Source: Alkaliflexus imshenetskii DSM 15055
Lineage (GTDB): Bacteria > Bacteroidota > Bacteroidia > Bacteroidales > Marinilabiliaceae
Reading direction: 5' to 3'
Assembly (NCBI RefSeq): GCF_000517065.1
Contig: NZ_KI912105.1
Span: forward strand, 336,396-400,395
Length of the DNA: 64,000 bases
Shown: one piece after another, positions 26,452-34,444 of the stretch
Position numbering within the stretch: the first letter of the stretch is position 1
Layout of the letters: each line of letters opens with the position of its first letter
The notes under the pieces: model-generated
Seen by the model: the letters and a program-made list of their open reading frames with translations, nothing else
Told to the model about the DNA's origin: nothing
The model's database searches: none
Position numbers and translations under genes: made by a program

Positions 26452-27725
26452 TACAAGTAATTATTTATGTTTACCAAATTAAACTTGGTGAAATACTTGT
26501 CCATATCCCTTTCAATTCGGGAGAGCACAATCTCTTGTGCGTCATAACCATTTCTTGAAAGATTATCATAAAGTAATTGTCTGGAAACTAACACATCAGG
26601 ATTCTGCCATATATATCGACAACAGGTCATAATTATCCATTGCTGGCGCTCTGATGGAATTTGGCAAAAGTCTTTACCTCGCTCTTCTGGCTGAAGCCAC
26701 TTTTGCCAACGGTTGGAATCTAAAACTGCTTGCCACAGTTTACTTTGAATATCAGACAACAGTGCGAGACGATTTTCATTATATAACTTTTTCTCTATCC
26801 GCTCGAGTTCAATTAAGGCTTTATACTCACTTATCGTAAACTCAGGCCCCACATTGGCTGCCCCCATACCACACAACGGGTAATCCTCAGGATTTGTTAC
26901 ATCATCTGAATAATGTCCCTTTATGTAACTGCCGTATGGACGTACTTTCGCGGTTAATTTTGATGCTACATCTACATCAAACTCAGTGGTGTGCAAGTCC
27001 GTACCAACCTTACCAACAATAAAACAAGGCCATACATCACTTAAGTTATTTTTATTCAATCCATCTTTAAGTAACTGTAAAAATGAATCAAAAACTTCAT
27101 CATTCGCTAATCCTCCATGAACCTCTTCAGTCCCTACTTCATAGGATATACGTGGCAATTTGCGACTCTTCCGGAATGACTCAACATGCTTAATCAACTC
27201 AATGGTTCTTTCTGCTACAACTGAAATGTCTATAACTTCTCCTTCTCCCAAAAAGATATCAACTGTAGGATCCACATGGATCAAATCATAACCAGCCTCA
27301 ACAGCATCCTCAAATGATTTCTTAATTGCGGACATTGCCTTTTCTAAATCCCACTGCTCCTTACTTTGTAAATCCTTCAACCAGGGGCCTCCATGATCAA
27401 TTGCTATAATCGGTACACCCTCATAATTAATAGCTTCGGATTCCATTTTTATCAATCGTACAAAATCCTTCTGCGTCAATCCGGTATACCCTCCGTCACC
27501 ATCAACTTGATTTAAAGTAGCTGCAAACTTAATCGGTGCATTATTTCTTTTAGCAGCTCTTAAAGCAGCTTTAATTACTGAAAATGAATTTGGACAAGCT
27601 GCAAAAAGAGTACGAGGCGGCTGCCCTTCTGCTTTTAACTCCTCAAAACGTCGCAGAATAAATTCGGTAACTGGTTCATCAATACCTTTTGCAATATTTC
27701 GTATGTCTCGCATGTCTGTTTTCAT
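26451..27725 (-). CDS. gatZ: GatZ/KbaZ-family protein (aldolase non-catalytic subunit or sugar-phosphate epimerase)
   Basis: About 424 aa from ATG 27725 (MKTDMRDIRN); the frame is open to 27764 but that start overlaps agaS. Family motifs are ATLNQVDGDGGYTGLT, PIIAIDHGGPWLKD, LIHVDPTVD and YEVGTEEVHGG. GatZ/KbaZ proteins stabilise the GatY/KbaY aldolase, and some relatives act as 4-epimerases of ketohexose phosphates; the sequence alone does not separate these. Its presence beside gatY supports a tagatose-bisphosphate route. The C-terminal extension (about 380-424) includes a helical segment ending NNYL. Confidence 0.85.
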   Translation of the reverse strand: MKTDMRDIRNIAKGIDEPVTEFILRRFEELKAEGQPPRTLFAACPNSFSVIKAALRAAKRNNAPIKFAATLNQVDGDGGYTGLTQKDFVRLIKMESEAINYEGVPIIAIDHGGPWLKDLQSKEQWDLEKAMSAIKKSFEDAVEAGYDLIHVDPTVDIFLGEGEVIDISVVAERTIELIKHVESFRKSRKLPRISYEVGTEEVHGGLANDEVFDSFLQLLKDGLNKNNLSDVWPCFIVGKVGTDLHTTEFDVDVASKLTAKVRPYGSYIKGHYSDDVTNPEDYPLCGMGAANVGPEFTISEYKALIELERIEKKLYNENRLALLSDIQSKLWQAVLDSNRWQKWLQPEERGKDFCQIPSERQQWIIMTCCRYIWQNPDVLVSRQLLYDNLSRNGYDAQEIVLSRIERDMDKYFTKFNLVNINNYL

Positions 27726-27735
27726 ATTTAAATTA

Positions 27736-28881
27736 TTAAACATTATACTCATAAATAATAACACCTTCTACAACTCGTGATATCGCTCCGGATACTGATG
27801 GCTGATCAGGATTCAATCCAAGGTCTAGAGATTTGTAGTATCCTAACACCTGCGCAAACACAACATGCGCAATGCACAAATACTCAATATCAAGTAGCTT
27901 ATCGTTTGTTGAATAGGAAACCTCCAAGTCTGGATAAAAGCCTTCAATGTGAACTGGCTTTCGCGATATTAGCACTTGCGCCATACCTTTATTCCCTCCA
28001 TTCACTTGACGAATTAAATCATACTCATATTGCTGTGCATGTGCATCATCGGACATCAAATAAACGATTAAGGTGTCCTTATTAATTACTGCTTTGGGCC
28101 CATGCCTGAATCCTAAAAAAGAATCAAACTTGCATATTACATAACCATCTGTCAACTCCTGTAACTTTAAATGGCTTTCACGCGCTGTTCCAACCAACGG
28201 TCCTGAACCTAAAAAAACAGCTCGTTTAAAATCAATGCGAGCTAACTCTCTAATTTTATCTTGATATGAGTCAAGCAAATAGGAAATCCAACCGCAAAGC
28301 ACATCAACACTTGACTTTTCTTCGGGAAGCGAATCTATTTTTGCTATTAGAATAAAAGCTAGCATCATAGATGTAAAACTACTTGTCATTGCAAGGCTTA
28401 TGTCATTCGTCTCCTCTGGCAGCAACACTTTCAAAGAATTACCATCATTACTATCCTTATAAAGCTTGCCCTCAGAATTACATGTAATAATTATATGATA
28501 AGATTCACAACAGTACTTATTAACAATATCAACCGCTGCGATGCTTTCAGGACTATTTCCGGAACGAGCAAATGATATCAGCAGTGTTCTTTTTTCGGAC
28601 GTAAGGTAATGTTCTGGATGCGTAACAATTTCTGTTGTAGAAACAGGACGTGTGATGAGTCCTTTTCGATTAAGCAACACGCCTCGAACAGCCTCACCAA
28701 TAAACGCAGAACTCCCTGCCCCTGTAAGGATAATATCAACATCCTTACTAAAAACATCATTGAGAAATTTTTGGATGTTTACTGCATTCTTACTTATTAA
28801 CTCGTATGTCTTAAGCCAAACCGAAGGCTGATGTAGAATTTCTTTCTTGGTATTAAAACCAGGATTATCTTCAATTGTCAT
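27736..28881 (-). CDS. agaS: AgaS-like SIS-domain sugar isomerase/deaminase
   Basis: A 381-aa cytoplasmic protein with two SIS domains. The first contains ILTGAGSSAFIGEAVRG and LLISFARSGNSPESIAA, the second FLGSGPLVGTARESHLKL and the DSFLGFRHGPKAVI motif typical of AgaS/GlmS-like isomerases. AgaS converts galactosamine-6-phosphate to tagatose-6-phosphate with release of ammonia. It is the first gene of the long minus-strand unit, with a promoter and an AgaR-like operator upstream. It defines the metabolic theme of the locus: galactosamine to tagatose-6-phosphate, then kinase and aldolase. Confidence 0.9.
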   Translation of the reverse strand: MTIEDNPGFNTKKEILHQPSVWLKTYELISKNAVNIQKFLNDVFSKDVDIILTGAGSSAFIGEAVRGVLLNRKGLITRPVSTTEIVTHPEHYLTSEKRTLLISFARSGNSPESIAAVDIVNKYCCESYHIIITCNSEGKLYKDSNDGNSLKVLLPEETNDISLAMTSSFTSMMLAFILIAKIDSLPEEKSSVDVLCGWISYLLDSYQDKIRELARIDFKRAVFLGSGPLVGTARESHLKLQELTDGYVICKFDSFLGFRHGPKAVINKDTLIVYLMSDDAHAQQYEYDLIRQVNGGNKGMAQVLISRKPVHIEGFYPDLEVSYSTNDKLLDIEYLCIAHVVFAQVLGYYKSLDLGLNPDQPSVSGAISRVVEGVIIYEYNV

Positions 28882-28958
28882 TTTGTTTCTTTTTATATCT
28901 CAATTCGTAATAATGTACCAAACACACTTACTAAAACATTTCACAACCCACATTTCAG

Positions 28959-28978
28959 TTTCGTTTTGTTTCTTTTGC
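28959..28978 (+). promoter_or_regulatory. AgaR/DeoR-type operator at the agaS promoter
   Basis: TTTCGTTTTGTTTCTTTTGC matches the remembered AgaR core TTTCRTTTYRTTTYNYTT at every constrained base. It abuts the -7 box of the agaS promoter (28985-28978) and covers the likely transcription start, which is the position expected for a repressor. The same 13-base core occurs ahead of the DeoR-family gene (12529-12541). Confidence 0.65.
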
Positions 28979-29009
28979 AAATCTAATAAACATTCCGAAA
29001 CTATCGCAA
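28978..29009 (-). promoter_or_regulatory. Bacteroidota-type promoter of the PUL
   Basis: On the minus strand, TTG (29009-29007) is followed after 21 bases by TAGATTTG (28985-28978), fitting the -33 TTG / -7 TAnnTTTG pattern. Predicted transcription starts near 28970, giving a leader of about 90 bases before the agaS ATG. The AgaR-like operator lies on top of the start. Confidence 0.65.
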
Positions 29010-29242
29010 CTTTTTTTGATGTTTTTTTTCAAAAAATGTTACATCAACACAATTCACAACACAAAGCAACCTTCTTTTCACTTATTCACAGCACTTTATA
29101 ATTTTTACACATTCTTAAAAATCCACAATAGCGCCAAAAAACAACAACACAAATACAGAAACCTAGAAACACAAATACATTACGAAACCTAAATGTTTTA
29201 TTTAACAACCCTATACGTTTCAAACAAAAACCGCATATTAGA

Positions 29243-29255
29243 CAACAAAACGAAA
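29243..29255 (-). promoter_or_regulatory. Possible upstream auxiliary AgaR-like site
   Basis: The minus strand reads TTTCGTTTTGTTG, 12 of 13 bases identical to the two operator cores. It lies about 280 bases upstream of the promoter-proximal site. DeoR-type repressors can loop between distant operators, but with one site in an A-rich region chance is possible. Confidence 0.35.
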
Positions 29256-29319
29256 ACCAGCTTAAGCATAGTTCATGAATATAAATCCTATAATTCTCAT
29301 AGAATAACGTATATATACT

Positions 29320-30960
29320 TTTGGGCGTGCCCCTCCTTCCTCGGGTCGGGCTTTCCGTTGCAACTCCGTTCCCGAGCCATCGCACAAGCCTTTGGCACCG
29401 GGATCCGGGGTTCCCACTTCAATCCCTCACGCGGCTTCAAGTAACTCTGACGCCCTTTCCTTCCCCCCTCAGCCAGCGGCGGCCTCCCCAAGCGGGCACT
29501 AAAATCCCCGCCCCTTACTTTAATTTCGGTAGATAGTCGCACTGTTTCTGGAAGAAAATAATATACTTCTGATAGCCGTTCTATGCTGATAAGCCGTTCG
29601 GGGCTTGCACGGTCTTTTAGTGCCCGCCCCCTCGGCCAACCCTTCGTTGTTGCCAGGCTGTCACATTTTTTGCAACCTCCCCGCCAGTGGCACATTGCCG
29701 GGATTCTTCCGGCAATCGACTGCGTCTCATGCCTGTCATCGCCCGTCAACAAGCCACCACATCCCTCATGGCAAAAACATGCGCCACCCTGACAACAACC
29801 CAACACTATTAAAACATAATGCGTTCTTATGGGAACAGCCTTCCACCACACGCTCCCTGACTAATCCTGCACACAAAACATCGCCGCGCTGTCCCATAAG
29901 TCCACTATGTTTAATAGCGCACCCATCACCAAAGGCCGCCGCTGGCTGAGGGGGGAAGGAAAGGGAAGACCCAGAAGCCCCACCACCCTAAAGCGGTGCA
30001 GGCGTATTGCCTTGACTTATCACCACAAGCTGCCTCGCTTGCGGCCAATGTGATTTTCCCTCCCTGACCTGCACGCATCACATCCGCCTCAGTTCCGCGC
30101 AGGATGACAGCCGTTGCCAGGCGACCTTCACACATGGCCGCGCTCCATCGCTTGGCATCGCCTGACATCCATTTTCCCATCCCACGAAAAATCTGTTCAA
30201 GTCAATTTTTGGGTAAACAAACCGCCAATACGCCTGCCTCCTGTCTGCCCCTGGGGGAAGTAACCCGGTTGACTGCTCATAGTCTTCAATAGTAATTTAA
30301 GCATGTAACAGCATCATCTTATCAATTACCTTTTCGGGTTCTAAAACTCATTGCCCCCTGGCACCATCTCCACTTTTACCCCGCCACCCATTCAGCGGAG
30401 CAGGGAGAAAGGCCAAAACCCCTCCAACAAACCACCGGCGGCGGTCAGGCAGCCCATGTCACTCTCTCGCTTCATTGCGGGTGCATCGCTCACGCTTCAC
30501 CCTCCATTGCGCTTCTTTCGTTCCAGGTCTGCCAAACCTTCGCCTCCCACAGCAGCCGGTTCACCATCACTAATCGGCACAAGGCCAACCCCTGATGTCA
30601 TTTCGCCGGCGTCCTGCCTTTCCACTCCACAACCCAATGCCACACGGCAGGACACCAGCTCCATGCCATCCCTTTTTTTGTGCCGCTTAGTTCAGCTTCA
30701 CCCGCTGCATATTACCCAGCGCGCCATCCGGTCATTCCCAGTACATTACTTTCATTCAGCGGCCATTCTCCCTGCGGCGTGTCATACCCCGGTAGGTGGA
30801 CAGTAATCTATGCTTCCATTTGTTTGTCTGCTATAAGTGTCACTACTTTTTTGCAAAAAGCATATCGAGTCTAAAAGTGTATCTGCAGATGTCTGTAACT
30901 ACTTCGGTTTGTTTATTTCAGCCCAAAAAATAAAAACAAAGCAAAGGTAGGGGCGCCGCA
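29320..30960. other. GC-rich block with no convincing gene
   Basis: From about 29320 to 30800 the base composition shifts sharply to GC-rich compared with the AT-rich flanks. Open frames exist on both strands, but all are rich in Pro, Arg, Cys and His, overlap one another and resemble no family I know. The 29320-29520 part, read on the minus strand, contains GGGATTGAAGTGGGAACC, GGAACGGAGTTGCAACGG and AGGAAGGAGGGGCACGCC, a style I associate with conserved dispersed non-coding elements of Bacteroidota. It could be a structured RNA, a repeat element or decayed foreign DNA. The AT-rich bases 29020-29320 contain no gene either. Confidence 0.5.
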
Positions 30961-30979
30961 CATCCTTCACGCCTAGCGT

Positions 30980-31063
30980 CTGTCAAGGTCAAGCCCTGCG
31001 GGTTTTTCAAAAAATCTCCATCCGCTTGCAGCTGGATTGTATTTTTTGAAAAAACCTTGACAG
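30980..31063. repeat. 84-bp bulged palindrome
   Basis: CTGTCAAGG at 30980 and CCTTGACAG ending at 31063 are complementary, and GGTTTTTCAAAAAAT (31001-31015) pairs with ATTTTTTGAAAAAACC (31041-31056). The left arm equals the complement of the right arm apart from an 11-base insertion (30989-30999) and one T. A 25-base GC-richer loop separates the arms. The structure could be a long RNA hairpin, a recombination site or the remnant of a small element. It lies 245 bases ahead of the GH108 gene. Confidence 0.65.
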
Positions 31064-31307
31064 CCGCATCCATCGCCCCAAACAAAGGGCTCTCTTTTTC
31101 TTTTTTTCTTCTCTTTTTAGGTGAAAAAATATTGGTTGATGGATAGGGTCGTTTCCATTGTATCGCGTCTCATAACAGACAGCTTTTGATGGCTTCTCAC
31201 TTCTCTTTTAGCCTCATCTTTTCCCTTTTCTGGCAAATCCCCCCAACTGCTTTGTATTTAGTCTGTGCTCTGGATAGATTGAGGCCATAATCTAAATTCT
31301 ATCTGTT

Positions 31308-31841
31308 ATGGCAAATTTTCAGAAAGCTTTAAACCGTGTGCTTCTGCACGAAGGTGGTTATGTCAACGACCCTGACGACAGGGGCGGCGAAACCTATAAA
31401 GGCATCGCCCGAAACATGCATCCCAAATGGTCCGGATGGCTCGTCATCGACACCCGAAAAATCCTCTCTAACTTTCCGGGTGTGTTGGATGAACTGCCAC
31501 AGCTGCAACAACTGGTGGCTAAGTTCTATTATGAAAACTTCTGGCTGACAATCCAGGGCGACCGCATCAATAGTCAGCTGATAGCGGAATCCATCTTCGA
31601 TTTTTGTGTGAATGCGGGCATCAGAACCGGCGTGAGCATCGCGCAGCATGCCATCAATGTAAAACCCGATGGCATCATCGGACCGGTGACACTCCAAAAA
31701 CTCAACAGCATGAACATGGAACTGTTCCTGGCTTCGTTCACCGTAGCCAAAATTGCACGCTATGTGCACCTGGTCAAAATCCGGCCGGTCAATCAAAAGT
31801 TCTTTTTTGGATGGGTGCGCCGTGCCATTGGAGATATCTGA
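31308..31841 (+). CDS. GH108-type N-acetylmuramidase (endolysin-like)
   Basis: A 177-aa protein matching the GH108/ZliS lysozyme family over its full usual length. The catalytic Glu is in LLHEGGYVNDPDDRGGETYKG near residue 15, and the C-terminal peptidoglycan-binding-like half contains DGIIGPVTLQKLN. There is no signal peptide, as in phage endolysins that need a holin. It cleaves the glycan backbone of peptidoglycan. The following small membrane proteins (32142-32600 and 32663-32893) could supply membrane passage. The gene may be a phage lysis remnant or part of a domesticated module. Confidence 0.88.
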   Translation: MANFQKALNRVLLHEGGYVNDPDDRGGETYKGIARNMHPKWSGWLVIDTRKILSNFPGVLDELPQLQQLVAKFYYENFWLTIQGDRINSQLIAESIFDFCVNAGIRTGVSIAQHAINVKPDGIIGPVTLQKLNSMNMELFLASFTVAKIARYVHLVKIRPVNQKFFFGWVRRAIGDI

Positions 31842-32040
31842 TTTGTCTGCACTTAATTAACCTTAACTGTTTATTTAAATGTCGCTCCGTGGGAGCGTGC
31901 GCCATGGCAAAACGGCGAGCCGGCGTTGGTGTGAATGGTCAATTACGTAGTTTTTCTGCAAGGGAGCTTGCTTACCTTGCTTGAAAAACAAGTGATTGAA
32001 CAGAGCGGATGGAAGCATCGTTTTGCCTTGATTTTCTTTG

Positions 32041-32095
32041 CCAACTTTCTTTCATCCAAGGAAAGAAAGTTGGTGGGGTCCGGGGCAACGCCCCG
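32041..32095 (+). promoter_or_regulatory. Tandem hairpins in the leader of the 32142 gene
   Basis: CCAACTTTCTTTC (32041-32053) pairs perfectly with GAAAGAAAGTTGG (32061-32073); directly after it CGGGGC-AAC-GCCCCG (32081-32095) forms a second stem. The pair lies 41-47 bases upstream of the probable ATG. The open reading frame continues through it back to 31935, but the repeated structure argues that this part is untranslated leader. This style of hairpin is common as a dispersed non-coding element in the phylum. Confidence 0.5.
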
Positions 32096-32135
32096 ATTAT
32101 CGCTAGTTGTTGAGTTCGATAATAACTTACAAAGA

Positions 32136-32600
32136 ATGACAATGAAAAATTTAATTTTTGGAAGACAAGGAAGCCTGGTCGCTTCCGTCGGAAATATCCT
32201 GGATAACCTGACCACCACAAAAGGGGAAAAGCTGCAACTAGAGTTAGAACTCAAAAAGGCTGAGTACCAGTTTCAATCCGATGCACTGAATCAGGATGTC
32301 ATCCGACAGCAAAACATCCTGGCAGATAAACAGTCAGCCCGACAGATGGCCACAGCCATCCAGACAAGCCAGACAAACGGTCGGCTTAATCGCAACATCT
32401 CGGCTTTTCTGGCTTTAATCACAACCGGGCTTTCGTTTGCGCTCTTTTTCGTCATTCTCTTTTTTCCGGCATCGCTGGAGGATAGGGGAAAGGACATCAT
32501 CATTTACATCCTGGGTGTGCTCAGTGCCATCGTAACACAGGTGTTTAGCTTCTATTTTGGAGCTTCGTTGTCGCCGGGTGATAAAATACCTTCTTCTTAA
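32136..32600 (+). CDS. Small membrane protein with two TM helices
   Basis: From ATG 32136 (MTMKNLIFGRQGSL) about 154 aa; ATG 32142 is equally likely. A soluble, charged, helical first half (about 20-75) is followed by two hydrophobic segments (ISAFLALITTGLSFALFFVI and IIYILGVLSAIVTQVFSFYF) and a short polar tail SPGDKIPSS. I do not recognise a family. The layout, together with the adjacent GH108 muramidase, is compatible with a holin-like or spanin-like partner, but nothing specific proves it. A bidirectional terminator follows 13 bases after the stop. Confidence 0.6.
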   Translation: MTMKNLIFGRQGSLVASVGNILDNLTTTKGEKLQLELELKKAEYQFQSDALNQDVIRQQNILADKQSARQMATAIQTSQTNGRLNRNISAFLALITTGLSFALFFVILFFPASLEDRGKDIIIYILGVLSAIVTQVFSFYFGASLSPGDKIPSS

Positions 32601-32613
32601 CTATTAAGCACAA

Positions 32614-32643
32614 AAAAGCCCTCCGGTTTCCCGAAGGGCTTTT
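32614..32643. terminator. Bidirectional terminator between convergent genes
   Basis: AAAAGCCCTCCGG and CCGAAGGGCTTTT form a 12-pair stem with one mismatch and a TTTC loop, flanked by an A-run on the left and a T-run on the right. It separates the plus-strand gene ending at 32600 from the minus-strand gene ending at 32663. Confidence 0.8.
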
Positions 32644-32662
32644 CATCTCAAACATCAAACGC

Positions 32663-32893
32663 TCACCCGTTGGTGAGTCTATTTTCCCCTCCCTGATGAG
32701 GTGCTCCTTTCTTGCGTCCGTTTACCAGCCGTTTCATGGCCATTGAGACCAGAAAACTCACCACTGCACCAACTGCCGAGAGTACCACCGTAACGCCCAA
32801 ATCAGCTACACTGATATTGACTATTACTCCCATGAGGGTGCCACCTAGGAACCCGGCCTGTTGGCTGCGTTCAATCCAATCGAAGCTGAGCAT
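32663..32893 (-). CDS. Small holin-like membrane protein
   Basis: A 76-aa protein with two hydrophobic stretches (FLGGTLMGVIVNISVADLGV and VTVVLSAVGAVVSFLVSMAM) and a basic C-terminus (KRLVNGRKKGAPHQ). Size, two TM segments and a positively charged tail are holin-like, and the GH108 muramidase is nearby, but no family is recognised. Its start codon overlaps the stop of the upstream 247-aa gene, so the two are translationally coupled. Confidence 0.55.
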   Translation of the reverse strand: MLSFDWIERSQQAGFLGGTLMGVIVNISVADLGVTVVLSAVGAVVSFLVSMAMKRLVNGRKKGAPHQGGENRLTNG

Positions 32894-33636
32894 TATCCCA
32901 CTGCTACTATGCGCAATGCGTTCTTTGCACCGTTGTTCAGCTTGTATAGTTGACCGTTCACTTCCTGCCAGAAGGCAAGTCCGAGCATCGCAATGCCGGT
33001 GCCTTGTTCCACTTCTGGCAGCTCTGCGCTGAGCGTAACAGCTGCCTGGCTTCCATCTGAGAGGGCAAAGGGCGCACTGTCGGCATGTACCACTGCTGAG
33101 GCCAGCGCATCAAAATTAAAGCTGCCGGTCACCATCACCAGTTGTGCATGGGTGGCTCCTTCCGGCTTGCGGATGTTCATCGCTGGGTTAAAGGCTTCGA
33201 TGGCCACTCGTGCCTCACCACTCGCTATCTGGGCAGCATATCGGCCAAAGAAGATACTCTCCAGATTTGCACCACCATTAAACTCAAAGCCGCTAATCAA
33301 TCCCAAATTACCTCCCATCACGGTTCTATCACCCCTGGCAGATACTGGATCGCTCTTCACCACCTTGGAGAGAGTCGCCGTCAACCGGCCGCTCATGCCC
33401 TTGTCGGCCGTCAGGAAGATGTGCTCCCCAAAGCCATCGCGCAAAAGCTTTCCGGCCTTCACAGCCCTTAAAAACTCGCGACCATTTTCACGGGTGCGCT
33501 CAAAGCGTGGGTCGGTTCTTATGCGATCCCCTTCAATACCGCCCTTGGTGCGTGCCAAATACTCACCGCCACTTTTGTAAAAAGTCAGGTCACCGACCCG
33601 CCCTTTTAACTTGATAAAACTTGCTTGCCTTGCCAT
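32893..33636 (-). CDS. Conserved Bacteroidota hypothetical protein (MARQ..KGxxGDLTFYK type)
   Basis: A 247-aa soluble protein beginning MARQASFIKLKGRVGDLTFY, followed by RTDPRFERTRENGREF. I recognise this N-terminal pattern from uncharacterised Bacteroidota proteins, but no function is known to me. The C-terminal half is beta-rich with several short Gly/Ala-rich strands. It has no signal peptide. It is upstream of, and coupled to, the small holin-like protein, and lies in the same accessory stretch as the muramidase, so a phage- or tail-like structural role is possible but unproven. Confidence 0.65.
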   Translation of the reverse strand: MARQASFIKLKGRVGDLTFYKSGGEYLARTKGGIEGDRIRTDPRFERTRENGREFLRAVKAGKLLRDGFGEHIFLTADKGMSGRLTATLSKVVKSDPVSARGDRTVMGGNLGLISGFEFNGGANLESIFFGRYAAQIASGEARVAIEAFNPAMNIRKPEGATHAQLVMVTGSFNFDALASAVVHADSAPFALSDGSQAAVTLSAELPEVEQGTGIAMLGLAFWQEVNGQLYKLNNGAKNALRIVAVG

Positions 33637-33795
33637 AAAAAATTAGGTTTAGTAGGTTAAAGACTGCCACCAAGCTAAGGCCTTACAATCAATAAATCAA
33701 AAGACTACGGGAAATCTGGCCAATAATGGGAAGAGTGAATAAGGTTGTCCGTTTTTTTGTTATTTTTATAGATACATCTTTGTAATGCAATCACA

Positions 33796-33828
33796 TATCA
33801 ACGATATACCAAATGTATATCAAAGGTA
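33796..33828. repeat. Three tandem 11-bp repeats (TAYCAAnnnTA)
   Basis: TATCAACGATA, TACCAAATGTA and TATCAAAGGTA follow each other without spacers; the next 11 bases, TAGATAGAGTA, keep the outer TA...TA. A period of 11 bp places the units on nearly the same face of the helix. The array ends 19 bases before the ATG of the small HTH-like gene and lies in the divergent gap with the gene starting at 33636, so it may be its operator. The minus strand also contains TACATTTG and TACCTTTG, which resemble -7 boxes. Confidence 0.6.
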
Positions 33829-33847
33829 TAGATAGAGTATTAAAACT

Positions 33848-34045
33848 ATGAGAACACGTCGCATCTGCATCTATGCCAAAGACATTCAGCGCATCACCGG
33901 TAAAAGCGAAAAGACCGGTTACCGCATCCTGGATGCCATCCGTAAAAAGCATGGCAAACAGCCACACCAGTTTATTACCATAAACGAGTTTGCGGATTAT
34001 GCTGGGTTTAAAGCAGAGGACATTATCCAATACCTTACAGATTAA
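33848..34045 (+). CDS. Small HTH-like conserved protein
   Basis: A 65-aa protein with ICIYAKDIQRITGKSEKTGY, a predicted helix-turn-helix, then a basic linker (IRKKHGKQPHQF) and ITINEFADYAGFKAEDI. Short proteins of this pattern are common in Bacteroidota and usually unannotated. The 11-bp repeat array directly upstream is a likely target. It is transcribed divergently from the 247-aa gene. Confidence 0.7.
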   Translation: MRTRRICIYAKDIQRITGKSEKTGYRILDAIRKKHGKQPHQFITINEFADYAGFKAEDIIQYLTD

Positions 34046-34444
34046 CATCTTAGACCCAAATAACAAAGACAACATATCTCAATTGCTCTACTTTGTTAAA
34101 TTTTGTAGTATATGAATTAACTGAGTCATTTGGGATATAACATCTAGTCAAAAAACACAATAATCTATTGCGATAGGTGTGATTTTTATACTCAATTGCC
34201 CGGTTTTATTACAATTGAGAATGCATCATTTTAGCTAATCATCCCTTATCTAGACAATTTCCTACATCCTATTCATTAGACAAGTTCAATTCTTTCATTT
34301 ATCCACCTAAAATTAATCCCTGCCTCTAATTTTGATTCATTTTAATGCCGATTGTTATAAAATATTTCGGATAACTTATATCAAATAATACAGCAATTCA
34401 AAAGATTTAACATCAAAACACACCCTCAAAACAGATGAATTTCG

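Noticed and set aside
29297-30874. Several long overlapping ORFs on both strands
   Set aside because: They have skewed Pro/Arg/Cys composition, overlap each other and match no family I know; GC-rich DNA gives such frames by chance.
31329-31796. 155-codon antisense ORF across the GH108 gene
   Set aside because: It lies entirely opposite a well-supported gene and has no domain features.
31935-32135. N-terminal extension of the small membrane protein (start at 31935)
   Set aside because: The extension covers two strong hairpins and a low-quality sequence; the ATG at 32136 or 32142 gives a cleaner protein.
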